DNA of 22,684 nt from Hofstenia miamia (GCA_900660155.1 CABFPE010000313.1:326267-348950), one strand, 5' to 3'; positions 12,286 through 21,783 are shown, counted from the first letter of the stretch. Notes: a model not told the origin generated them from the sequence alone. Numbers and translations are program-made.

Positions 12286-12450
12286 GGTTCGTAGTTTTTT
12301 TATAGATATTGTAAAAATATTTTGATGGTTCATTATATTAGGCGCTTTATACAGAACAAATCTTGAAATTTAAGATTGAGATGAACTTCCCTTTGTTAGT
12401 ATATGCCATCAAAATTTAGCATTTCGCTGAACGTAGCAACAATAATGTTT
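12019..12450 (-). pseudogene. Non-LTR retrotransposon ORF2 C-terminal remnant
   Basis: The last 53 codons (12180 down to 12022, stop TAA at 12019-12021) read TRRFYLASNVTNSLNQ, then FSTPIIKHWHKLPQNIGSI, and end in a lysine/arginine-rich KLRKLRKMLKK tail. This matches the familiar C-terminal pattern of jockey/CR1-like polyproteins: an arginine-led hydrophobic stretch, F-x-P-x-x-x-x-W-x-x-LP, then a basic tail. Further upstream, in the same frame, WHILTK (12408 down to 12391) and RFVLYKAPN (12363 down to 12337) fit the W-x-x-L ... R-x-x-x-x-YK pattern just before it. Stops interrupt the frame at 12409-12411 and 12181-12183. The 52-base (TA)n array sits between the two parts. The reverse transcriptase core and endonuclease are absent. 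The clade is inferred from the general pattern only. Confidence 0.62.
12228..12279. repeat. (TA)n microsatellite inside retrotransposon remnant
   Basis: Fifty-two bases of alternating TA with one phase slip (AATA). It splits the retrotransposon coding remnant, so it either grew from a short TA run in the coding sequence or arose at a breakpoint. Confidence 0.96.
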
Positions 12451-13061
12451 GTCAAACAAATTATTGGTAGGAAAGGCTACCTTAGTTGATGCAGTATGTG
12501 ATAATCGACTAGAGATTATGAATTAATTTGAGTAGGAAAATCAGAAACTGATTTAAGCGTCTACATGTCTCTTTTATAGACACAGGCAAAATAACTATGA
12601 TATCATATAAAGTAAACAAGAAAAAAATGGCATGCCATTTCTAGTAAATGCGCAAATAATGTAATTGTTGGTTTGGTTTAGTCGAAGAACAATTCTAATG
12701 TGAAATTTTTACAATTCGGAAAATAACTGTGTTGATACTGTAAATGAAATGAAGAGCAAAGTTCACCATATTAGTTTTTTTCATCTTAACTCTGACTATC
12801 TTAGTTTAACCATAGAGTCACAATTGGTTTTATGAATATCCTTATGCGTTTTTCTCTAAGTCCATTAAGAATTTTGAAAAACTGGGTATGGACGCATCTA
12901 TGAGTAAATGTGTGCTCAGAAATATTCATGTGCCTGAAGCAAAATAAATCGTAACCATTTTTCAATGAAACATGCGATGAATTTAAAAACTTTCAAATAT
13001 CAAATCTAATGTTCCTACGGTTTGGCGTTCTAAAGTCCAAAATTAACTTGAATAGATTGAA
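12451..13061. other. AT-rich stretch without recognisable gene
   Basis: No supportable open frame. The left part could be further-decayed retrotransposon coding sequence on the minus strand. The last 24 bases resemble those preceding repeat copy A. Confidence 0.5.
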
Positions 13062-13343
13062 GAGATGTGCGTTGAACTGCTGAAGTAAATGTTTACATTA
13101 ATTTACAATTGTTAAATGTTCTCTTCACGTCAGATTTGGCATTAACATTCTAAGTTCAATCAAATCACTGATAAGCTCAGATCCCAATTACTTGGTGTAA
13201 TGATCATCATTTGATCACTTTCGGACATTCATGTATTATTTTGGACTTGATGCAGAGAAAAAAAAAAAATAACTAGCTTTGTTAGCCTGTACCAACAAGA
13301 ACACAATATTTAGCTGTTTGAGTTGTAGTGCCGTGAATCAACT
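13062..13343. repeat. 282-bp direct repeat, copy B (TATA-like patch replaced by A-run)
   Basis: Direct copy of 8801-9082 at an offset of 4261 bases. The patch at 13255-13270 is an A-rich run of the same length as the TATA-containing patch in copy A, so the change is by substitution and not by length. Everything else in the 282 bases is identical. Downstream flanks differ immediately after GAATCAACT. Confidence 0.93.
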
Positions 13344-13863
13344 TTCCATTTATTGTATTGCTACATGCGATATTTATTAGATACAACTTAGTACCGTTCA
13401 AATGAGAGGTTTTGAAATAAAAGCTTTATCCTGTTGTATTAATAGTCACTGAATTCCAGCCCAAAGAAACAAAGTTGAATTATTGAGTGCGGAAATATCC
13501 ATGATAACCTGTCAATTGACTAGTATTGGCTTCCTGAGGTTAACATCGTTATATTGATTGGAAGAAGTGAAAAGTTGTTTAACTCAAATTAGTTCTAAAT
13601 CCATTAAGTTAAGACTTTGCTCGACTATGATTGTTGCTGGGCATTGCCATTAAGTAAAGATTCTTGCTTCTACCTATGCATATTATCTTATATGAAAAAA
13701 TACTGTGATACTAGCATCTTCAATATATGTTCTATTGTAAGAGTTGGAAAGGATTATTGGACTTAGTACAAAAATATATTTAAGTTTCATTATGTTTTTA
13801 TATTAATAAATGATTTTTTCTGGAAATTTGGATAATTTGATGTGGACATCTTCCATTTACACT
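13344..13863. other. AT-rich stretch without recognisable gene
   Basis: I see no transposon end, RNA gene or open frame that I can support. Confidence 0.55.
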
Positions 13864-14118
13864 TCTGTAACCCGTGGCGTACCCAGGGGGGGACATGGTG
13901 GAATGCCCCCCCGTCAGGTTTCCAAATTTAATTTTGACTGGATAAATCAAAAAATTTTTCGTAAAAAATTGAAAAATTTAAAATCTAGGATTGCGAAATG
14001 CATTTTTAGGGTCTATTTTCTCAATATTTTTAAAAATTTTGGCGGGGCTTCACCTCGCATTAGGGAATAACAATGATGTCCCCCGTCAGAAAATCCTGGG
14101 TACGCCCTTGTCTGTAAC
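13864..14118. mobile_element. hAT-type MITE, copy 2, with 8-bp target duplication
   Basis: Second copy of the family seen at 7555-7795, in the same orientation. The 239-bp element (13872-14110) is flanked by TCTGTAAC at 13864-13871 and 14111-14118. The left end reads CCGTGGCGTACCC and the reverse-complemented right end CAAGGGCGTACCC. The left-end hairpin is present (G-run plus ACAT at 13886-13896, ATG plus C-run at 13903-13912) but has lost one base of the stem. Different target duplications at the two copies show separate insertions and not a segmental duplication. Confidence 0.88.
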
Positions 14119-14296
14119 CCTCATTCACTAGCACAGATTTCTATTCACGATTACAAAGCTAATCATCATCTGTAACACATCCGTTACTTCTTCTAAATTT
14201 TGGCATGGGTATTGTTTCAAAGTGAGATACGAGGTTATAATCAAATTTAATATCGTGATATTGAAAAATTTCTAAATTAAATATCTACCCATAACG

Positions 14297-14319
14297 AGAA
14301 TTTTCTGACTACGCCACTG
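14297..14319. repeat. Possible solo terminus of another CAGTGGCGTA-type element
   Basis: The reverse complement of 14297-14319 reads CAGTGGCGTAGTCAGAAAAT in its first 20 bases, similar in layout to the termini of the MITE that ends 178 bases upstream at 14118. No matching opposite end is clear. AACACATC at about 14172-14179 and AACATATC at 14320-14327 are near-matching 8-mers, but the sequence after the first is not a matching terminus. Confidence 0.3.
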
Positions 14320-14327
14320 AACATATC

Positions 14328-16600
14328 CTTAGTTAATGTAGAATTAAAAATGCAAAGCCCAAAACGTGGAATTTATCCAGGCTTACCTACCTTAGAGTAC
14401 AAGCTTAAACTTTTGAAATTTGACTTCAAGATGCTACACTAGGTAGCTTAAGTACATATTCGTAAAATTTCAAAGAAATCAGACCAAGGTACAAAATTTC
14501 GTAATAACAAAATGATGCAAAACTTATTTGTCTTAGTTATTTCATTTTGAAAATGAAATATTTTATAGAATAAATTAGTCATTAACTTTCTATAAAAAGT
14601 TAAATTTCTAATAGCTAATTTTGATTAAGACTAACTGTTTAATATATAAATTCAAAAAAACCGTTTTAATAAATCATTAAAGAAATTTTGAAAAATGCAA
14701 TATTTAATTAACTTAGTTTAAAGTTTATATTTCTAGTCCTAATACGACCTTAGCAATTCTAAAATTATTTATTTACTTTATTAAATATTTCGATTTCATA
14801 AAATACTTAAACTCTAAATGAAATAATTGTTTGATGCTTAAAGTTTCAAAATATTAAATCTTTGACATAAATGTTAATCTTTAATAAAATTTAATTGATG
14901 TTTTCTTTGTTGTCTTGCTTTGGGGTTGAAGTGGAGATTTGAAGCAAGAAGCAATCCATTAAGTTTAAGTGTTACAATTTATTGAAGTTCAAAATCAAAC
15001 TGTGAGGATATGTCCGAAAGCAACATTCATATTCACAACTTTTGTAAATCACCGCAGGTACTACGGTTTAAAGTTTACGTGTTATGACTACTATTGCGGC
15101 CTACAAGTTGAATAAGCAAACCCTAGACAATGCCCCTTCAAAATTTAACTCATAAATATAGCTTGTTGATAATTACTAGATAATTGTACAGTTTCCGAAA
15201 AAATGCGTGAATAGCGTCTATCAGCTAAAACCAAAATCTATTTAACAATTCACTAGTGTTCGGCGAGTATACGTTACGTATGGAAAGAGATTAAAAATTC
15301 GAAATTCTTAAAAAATTAGTTAGTTTTTTCAACTACTTCAGGTACAGCAGTACACTTTAGTGGAAGCTTTCAATATTGCATTAATGCATGTTCTCCGATA
15401 GACCTGTCCATGCCTCATAATTTTCAACTTTGAAAGTTTTTTGTAAATGTGAAAAAACGGTTTGTTCTTGTGATTGTACGACAGGCGGTTTAAGGTTAAA
15501 AATCTATTTTCTCTTGAATAGCGTTTTACTAATATTGGTATTAATTAGATAAAAAACCGCTTCCGAAACCGAAACGACGGCTTTGATTTGATGTGTAGGA
15601 AAACCGAAACCAAGTGCCTTTTTGGAAACCATCGAGCATTACAAATTTTCTCCGAGTACCAATTTAAAGACAAATTCTAAGGTATAGGTAATACCTTTTA
15701 ACTAGATAAATCGCCTGTTACCTTTACAGAATATATTGTATAAATTTGTATTTACGAGATTCTACAGTGCTAGATGTGGTCCTCAAAAATGTTTTACGTA
15801 ATATTGCAATAAACCTGTTTCCGAAAAGGCAATTTTTAAATGGATATCGGAAGTATGAAATTAGCATTTCCTAGATAGATCTTGCATTGCATAATTTTAT
15901 ACTTAGTTTTAGATTGCATATGCAAATGGGAGTGACACAATCAAGGAATTTATTAAGTCAGTAACAATGCTTTTATAATTTACACACTGGTGTCTCAAAA
16001 AGAGAGGCTGAAATATACAACTCTTCTTCAGAATTTCTTTAGATAGTATATTGTAAATTATACTCGCTCAAACCCGTAGAGAAAGAACTTTAAGTGACAA
16101 AAAATGCGAGCCCTTGGCGACCTATGAAGATAGTAGATACATATGTAATTATTGGGCTAAGGCCACAGAAATCGCTACTGAGCTATTCACCCAGAATATG
16201 ACCTTGAAGTTCGAGGCTCACTTTAAAGAAGCTAATGAGTAACAGAAAAATCTATAGAAACTGTAAATAACAAATATAAATATTCAACAATGCATCATAT
16301 AAGTGCATTTGAATCATTTTGTGTTGTTATATACTTGCTCGAACGAAAAGTATGTTCAGATGACTTAGATATTGGATATATTTTAGTAAATTAGTAGTAA
16401 ATTTACATTAGATATTTCGTGTAAGAACTACTACAACAATGAGGTATTTTATGTGCAGCATGCAACGATATATTAAATGAATTTCATAATTATGACGTTT
16501 GCTAGTTTCAAATCAAATTGAAAGTTCAAGGTTAGAATGTTGAACATGACAATAATAGTCTTTACACTGGAGTTAGTGTTCTGTCATCAAGGCAAATTTC
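14328..16600. other. Long AT-rich stretch without recognisable gene
   Basis: About 2.3 kb with no open frame of note. A patch at about 15555-15645 is less AT-rich and contains repeated GAAACCGAAAC-type words. Another at about 16100-16235 is also GC-richer. I recognise neither. Confidence 0.55.
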
Positions 16601-16605
16601 TTGGC

Positions 16606-16717
16606 AGTAGCCGGTCATGCAAAATAAATTTTTACCTAAGCCCGCCATTGGCCGTAATTCTTTTGCCTTAGCCGGCTGTTGGTCATAATGCATTAGTCGT
16701 AGGCGGCCGTTATGAGT
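16606..16717. repeat. Degenerate tandem repeat, about 31-bp period
   Basis: Four imperfect units begin near 16608, 16637, 16669 and 16700: TAGCCGGTCAT, TAAGCCCGCCATTGGCCGTA, TTAGCCGGCTGTTGGTCATA and TAGGCGGCCGTTATGA. They share a GCCGGC-like core followed by a GTCATAA-like word. The block is much richer in G and C than its surroundings. It does not translate into a convincing repeated peptide. Confidence 0.6.
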
Positions 16718-17049
16718 GGTTTTTCGTGTATTCGGCGCTTTTTACTACTACTAAGTGTTTGTTACGTAAAATAACGTTAGTGGAAATAAGGTTAAATTAG
16801 ATTTCAACAAGAATAGAGCAGCAAGTAATGTATATCATAATAAAGATATAATTGCAAAAATGATTGTATTTTACAAATATATTTTCAATTGTGGTCTTTC
16901 AAACTTTTCGTTAAAAATTTTTTGTCTATTCAAAGAAAATATTTTCAATTAAAAAAGGTATTTTCAAAATGCAACATTAGATAACAAATCTTGAAATTTT
17001 AAATTTTTTCAAATTTTGAACCACAATAATAATATTAATAATCAATCGC
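16718..17049. other. AT-rich stretch without recognisable gene
   Basis: I see nothing identifiable between the tandem repeat and the hAT remnant. Confidence 0.55.
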
Positions 17050-17079
17050 GGGAAACATATTAAAACGCTCTCAAATTTT

Positions 17080-17512
17080 CAGGCTTTTTTCTGTCCCATC
17101 AAAACTCACGCCAGACTTGTCCCATCCCATCCCAAGTCCAATGGGACATCCTACGTCCCAAGATACCCTGTTAGATACCGATATTTAATTTATAGCACAT
17201 TGCCTTAATTTTTAAAGATAGGAAACATATAAATGTGAATTTCTCAAATTTTTGTTTTAGGCTGATAAGACCATTTGATGCAAGGATGCCAAAATATTTC
17301 GAAAAAAAGATGTTGAAAAACAATGAAAGAGCAGGTGTTTAAGACACCGTTTCAAACGTATTTAACACCTTACATGTTTTTTCCATGCACCTCTGTATAA
17401 ACATACATTCAGAGAGGGTATTTTCGGCAAAATTTCTTCGTACGGGTGATCCCATGGGACGAGTGTTACAGTTTTCCTTGTCCATCCAATCCCACATCCC
17501 ACGGCAACCTTG
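17080..17512 (+). mobile_element. Decayed hAT transposon remnant
   Basis: The right end (about 17460-17512) finishes CATCCCACGGCAACCTTG. Its reverse complement, CAAGGTTGCCGTGGGATG, is a plausible hAT terminal repeat, preceded by CCCATC-type subterminal repeats. A second, similar end-like sequence pointing the same way lies at about 17113-17172 (GTCCCATCCCATCCC ... GTCCCAAGATACCCTG). The hAT transposase signature lies just inside the right end. CAAATTTT flanks 17080-17512 on both sides (17072-17079, 17513-17520) as a candidate 8-bp target duplication, but the same 8-mer also occurs near 17244, so the left boundary is tentative. Confidence 0.6.
17388..17443 (+). pseudogene. hAT transposase C-terminal (dimerisation domain) remnant
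   Basis: In frame, 17391-17441 reads LCIN-IH-SERVFSAKFLRTG. The SERVFSA motif (17409-17429), preceded by a short LCI-x-x segment, is the hallmark of the C-terminal dimerisation region of hAT transposases, where the usual form has a few more residues between LCI and SERVFS. Only this final fragment is recognisable. The BED zinc finger and catalytic core are absent, and the frame closes shortly upstream. The match is short but specific, and its position just inside a hAT-like terminus supports it. Confidence 0.6.
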
Positions 17513-17520
17513 CAAATTTT

Positions 17521-19679
17521 AGGTCATAGCTCTTTATATAATGCTATTAATTTTATTGAATTAATGAATACAAATTTTTCAGGTAGAATTTCCTAAAACA
17601 TTAAGTCATTTTTACATGTTTTTGAAATTTTTTAAGAAATTTCTATATTTGGTTGTAATCGTTGCAAATTTAATCTGTATTTAATGAAAAACTCAAGTTT
17701 CTTTAAACAAAAGATCTGCCATAGCTATTTGACATAAAATCAATACTGTGATAAATAAATATTGATTTCCAAGACTTTCATTATACTAATAGTGGGAAAA
17801 GAACAAATTAATTTTCATTTAATTAGATTATTTTCAAAAATTGAAAGAATTTCAAAATAGTTGCTTTCTAAGGATCACAAATTTTTTGTGCCACATTATC
17901 ATGTGATTTACTTGAAATAGTGCTCCAGAAAAAACTAAATATAATTTTTTAAAGCTATTTTCTTACTAATTTTGAAAGTATTCAGTATTTAGGTTTTAGC
18001 CTTATGACTTTCAAAGGAATACATAACATATCAATTTGTTTGGAGATGGAGATCCCGCTCTATATATTTTCGTCCTAATTCGGATTTTTCAGAGTTATGG
18101 TACTCCACTTGTTTGCAGTCGTATTCTGGGACTGGGACTATATTTTGTACAATAAACATCAAAATATTTAATAAAAAATGATTAGTTATAATTTATTTTC
18201 GAAACTTGGGCTCGTATGTTTCAAGATTGTTGCAATGTTGCGACGAAATTTGCCGACGGTGCACAGGTCTATGAAAATGTACAAGTAGCTATTGGTCTCA
18301 CGAAATTTCGCCACTAACAAATGGTGCAGTACATATTTTGTAGGACGTTTTAGTTGATGTCCTCCTCCTCCTACCTCTCCTCTGAGATAGAGCAGGGTGC
18401 GTTGGATTGAATAGCCATGGAATTAAGATATAAATTAATATTAAACCTGTATTCAATCCGAGACTCATCCAAAACATTAATGCTAAAGAAAACTGTTTAG
18501 CTTTACACTAGTTTGTAATTAAGCATAAATTATTAGGCAATCTTTTAAGTAGGCTATTTACAAAATGTATAATGCTTAAAAAAGGAGATTAATAGGACCT
18601 AATTCAATGTTTTACAAAAAAATGAAGATTATTTTCTCAAATTAATGTGCAATATCTTGATACTTAAGACTACAGTTTTACAAAAATAAGGATAAGAATG
18701 TAAGACTACACCATTTTAAGTACTGACATTGAAAACAGCCTATATACAATAGTAACAAAAGGCAGCATATATGGCTTAGTGACCAGATATATTTAAGAGT
18801 AAGCTTTTTCACCAAATATAATTAAAATAATAATAAATACTCAACTGAAAAACAGTTTCTACATTATACAAAAAGTTACGAAATCATTTTACTAATTATC
18901 AGCTGTAATACGCGTTTATATATAGTAAATCATCTTCTTTGAAAATACATAAAATTAAGATTCGAATCTCTACATTTTTTAGATTTGATTTAAATTTGAA
19001 ACTTCACAGTTCCTCTACGAATGCAAAACTAAGAACTATTTTTACAAAATATTCCCATTTAGAAGGAAGTTAAGATTTAACAAAAATTGGAGTTTGAATA
19101 AATTGATCTGAAAAAAATTTGAGGCTTACTGAGGATTTATAAATACTTATAATATTTTAAGACTCAATTTTTTTTTAAAATTTCTATAAGAAATTATAAA
19201 CAAACAATGAATTATGATTGTAGTTATATCATTTGAGAAACTGAAGTTTTAAAGGGTCATTTAATCAGAACAGTTCCCTTGCAAGGGATTATTTTAAAAT
19301 CTTGTGACAATCAGTAGAGCTCAATAAATTCATTTTACCCTTTCCTAGTTATGACACATGGCCAATAAATTTCAAATAGACATTATTTATTACATCGCAT
19401 TAAAAAGAGTTTCCTTCGGGATTAAACAACCATATTTATCATCACTCCAGATGAATTATTGCGCTCAAGTGTTAATCTGGGCGAGATGCAGTTCCCAAAT
19501 AAATAATTACTCTGTATTTTCATTGACAATTTCAGTAAAATAATTGAAGAAAAAAATTGAGTAATAACATCATGTAAGTGAATACAATATACAAAAATAT
19601 AGTATAATGGAATATAAGTTAAATTATTTTTGAAATAATTTTGTTGCTATTTGATTGACAGGTGTACGATGCTAATTAG
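17521..19679. other. Long AT-rich stretch without recognisable gene
   Basis: About 2.2 kb with no supportable gene. A short TCC run lies at about 18361-18372, inside a GC-richer patch (about 18190-18415) that I do not recognise. A short open frame at 19358-19543 has no identifiable motif. Confidence 0.55.
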
Positions 19680-19943
19680 ACGGTAATTGATAACTTAACG
19701 AAGGGATTGGTGTTTGTCAACCCCACGATTGACGTCTTCGTTGCCTTTATTGACCACAAGATTAAGCAACGAATAAAACGATGCATATCAGGGTGGGAGG
19801 CGGGTAAGTTTCTTTATAGCGTCACTCGAGCAGATCCTTCTGATAATGACTCGCGACATGACACAACCCATCCAACAATGACCAGCGACCCGACCCCACC
19901 TTACTCGCTAACACCGATCTGTGAACCGATCAAAAATTATTAC
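19680..19943 (+). other. GC-richer block with a stop-free frame, unidentified
   Basis: This block is clearly richer in G and C than its surroundings and is open on the plus strand from 19680 to 19943. The translation includes FVNPTIDVFVAFIDHKIKQR and a later Thr/Pro/Asp-rich part. GTAAGT at 19804-19809, after GCGG, fits a 5' splice site, but the nearest upstream AG (19660-19661) gives no exon free of stops in any frame. It could be a weak exon, a pseudogene exon or a fragment of an unknown repeat. I recognise no domain. A TTG, not an ATG, opens the main part of the frame. Confidence 0.3.
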
Positions 19944-20121
19944 TAGTATCATATGCACAAAAATGTTTTAACATAGAAATATCACTAAAAACAAAAAAGC
20001 TCAATAAAAAATAGAAAAATAATGTTTCATTTCTTAATTTTTTCCCTAAATCTGTTAGTGTTGTTCCACCCTTAATGACTGTAAGTAACCCACGACTTGA
20101 CCAGCTTCCCAACCTGATGTA

Positions 20122-20503
20122 CAGCTGTGGCCAAAAAGGTAGCATATTTTGATATTTTGTTAAATTTTAAAAAAAATGGTGGTAAGCAAGCATTATGTGT
20201 ATCAAACTACTACAAAGCAATCAGCAATATCACAATCTGTCACTAATATTTAGTTGCTTGGCTTTCAGCTGCGGTAACTGCCTTCATGCTACGGGGCATG
20301 AATCAGATAAATTTCTGACAATAGACAACCAAAATCTCCTGACACCATGCTTGACATATTTTGTGCTCTAAATAATTTAATGACGTACTGTGAAGGCCTG
20401 CCACCTTTTTTTTAGTGGTCGCAACCTGTTTTCAATAAGATTCAAGTCGGGCGATTGTCCCGGCCATAATCCAATGACTTCTGTCTCTTCAACAGGAAAC
20501 CAG
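20122..20503 (-). repeat. Left inverted arm of the Tc1-like element
   Basis: Reverse-complement similarity to 21421-21783 runs from the outer tip inward to about 20503, interrupted by small insertions and deletions. Shared landmarks include ACAATCGCCCGACTTGAATC, GGTGGCAGGCCTTCACAGTA and AACTAAATATTAGTGACA. Similarity may fade out near 20525. Confidence 0.85.
20243..20503 (-). pseudogene. Tc1 transposase C-terminal remnant in the left arm (antisense)
   Basis: Read on the minus strand, this is the last part of a Tc1-family transposase: WPGQSPDLNLIEN (around 20468 down to 20430) carrying the third catalytic residue, then a broken frame, then FMPRSMKAVTAAESQATKY ending at a TAG (20243-20245). 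The tail retains the MPRSMKAV segment typical of Tc1 transposases, which the right-arm copy has lost. The left arm is therefore not a recent copy of the present right arm. It has at least one frameshift in an A-run and an internal stop. Confidence 0.75.
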
Positions 20504-20677
20504 TTCAAATTTTTTTGTCATGGTGACGATTTATGCGTATTTAGAGCTGTCATGCACTGCACACGTAGTTCTCAGAGTGACTATGGATTTCAACCAATCA
20601 CAGTGTCGCACACTATATCTAATCATCCCTATATACATATGATTCAGCACAGGTTTGTCAATATTTTAGTTTGTGAA

Positions 20678-21651
20678 ATGGGCAAAAATATGCCAATATC
20701 GTCACAAATTGTTGCACAAATCGTTGCATTGAAAGGTGAAAACCTTACCTAACAGCAAATTGCAGTAAGACTGAGCATATCACAATCCGCCATATCCAGA
20801 TGTCTGAAGAGATGTCATCATACGTCATCTTTTCACCACAAGAAATCATTTGGAAGAAGCGCGTGAAGAAGTATTCAAACTGACAATATGACCAGGCATG
20901 CGGCTGTTGTAGATCCAAGAGCATCATCTTTTGCAATTGCATCCCAACTACCTTCTAGAGCACTGATGAGTGCCAGAACTGTATGAAGAAGTTTCCTAGT
21001 TGATTAAAAACTTCGATCTTTCACTGCTGCTGGAAAGCTTAAGTTTTCACAGAAAAACATTCGTGATCGACTACTATTTATCCAAAAGTACAGACACTGG
21101 GCAGTCCAACAGTGGCGCAGTGTGTTATTTTCAGATGAAACTACAATACAACAATATGCTTGTGGAACCACTAGAGTGCGCCGGCCAGTTAGCCAGCGAT
21201 TCACTCCTCTATTTACGGCCCAAATGCTAAACATTCACCAACAATTATGGTATTAAGAAGCATGAATGCTGCAGGTTGTGGGGGTTTTTGGGTGATGTCG
21301 ATGATTAACGGTGCAGTATATCTATCTATGTTGAAAGACGAACTTCATAAATGCATGCAACCACGAAACTTGCAATAACTTCAACATGACGGAGCTCGAT
21401 GCTACAAAACCTTTACAGAGTGGTTGGCTGTTGAAGAGATTTAAGTCATTAGGCCATGGCCTGGACAATCGCCCGACTTGAATCCTATTGAAAACTGCTT
21501 GAGATCACTTAAAGCAAAGGTGGCAGGCCTTCACAGTACGTCATTATATTATTTAGAACACAAAATACATCAAGCATTGTGTCAGAAGATTTCCCTTTTC
21601 CGTCGCCTGGAGGCAGTTATTGCAGTCAAAGGCCTAGCAACTAAATATTAG
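20678..21651 (+). pseudogene. Tc1-like transposase, degenerate (DD34E family)
   Basis: This is a near full-length but dead Tc1 transposase, the enzyme that binds the terminal repeats and carries out cut-and-paste transposition. The start at ATG 20678 gives MGKNMPISSQIVAQIVALKG. A helix-turn-helix-like segment QQIAVRLSISQSAISRCLKR follows at 20753-20812 after an in-frame TAA (20750-20752). The same frame continues with further stops to LFSDETT, where the first catalytic Asp is codon 21134-21136. A frameshift at about 21225-21260 moves to the frame holding QHDGARC (second Asp codon 21388-21390) and WPGQSPDLNPIEN (Glu codon 21490-21492), ending ATKY-TAG at 21649-21651. The spacing from second Asp to Glu is 33 residues, one short of the usual 34. 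Total length, about 324 codons, fits the family. An in-frame stop precedes VIRPWPGQ. Confidence 0.9.
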
Positions 21652-21783
21652 TGACACATTGTGAAATTTTTGATTGTTTTGTAGTAGTTCCATACACATA
21701 ATGCTTGCTTACCACGTTTCCCTTCAAAGTTAAAAAAGATATAGAAAACATTTCAAAATATGCTACCTTTATGGCCACAACTG
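21421..21783 (+). repeat. Right inverted arm of the Tc1-like element
   Basis: This arm contains the transposase 3' coding end, the stop at 21649-21651, about 130 bases of untranslated sequence and the terminal repeat. It pairs as an inverted repeat with 20122-20503. Confidence 0.85.

Larger units (their letters stand above)
11749..12450 (-). mobile_element. 3' end of a non-LTR retrotransposon (5'-truncated, decayed)
   Basis: On the minus strand this holds the C-terminal end of a reverse-transcriptase polyprotein (12019 to about 12450), then about 260 bases of very AT-rich 3' untranslated sequence, and finally a short TA array at 11749-11763, which could be the original 3' simple-repeat tail. 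Truncated copies that keep only the 3' end are the usual product of target-primed reverse transcription. The exact 5' limit and target duplication are not visible. A (TA)n array at 12228-12279 lies inside the coding remnant. Confidence 0.6.

Noticed and set aside
13810..14070. 86-codon open frame
   Set aside because: It lies almost wholly in MITE copy 2, and copy 1 does not preserve the frame as a protein.
16195..16225. GTTCGAGGC, a match to a tRNA B-box
   Set aside because: The flanks do not form a T-stem, and no A-box or cloverleaf is found upstream.
17072..17520. CAAATTTT on both sides of the hAT remnant as a firm target duplication
   Set aside because: The 8-mer also occurs near 17244 and is likely by chance in AT-rich DNA. 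Kept only as a candidate.
20390..20677. N-terminal extension of the 120-codon frame ending at 20752
   Set aside because: The first part is antisense to a transposase C-terminus in the left arm. The genuine transposase start is the ATG at 20678.
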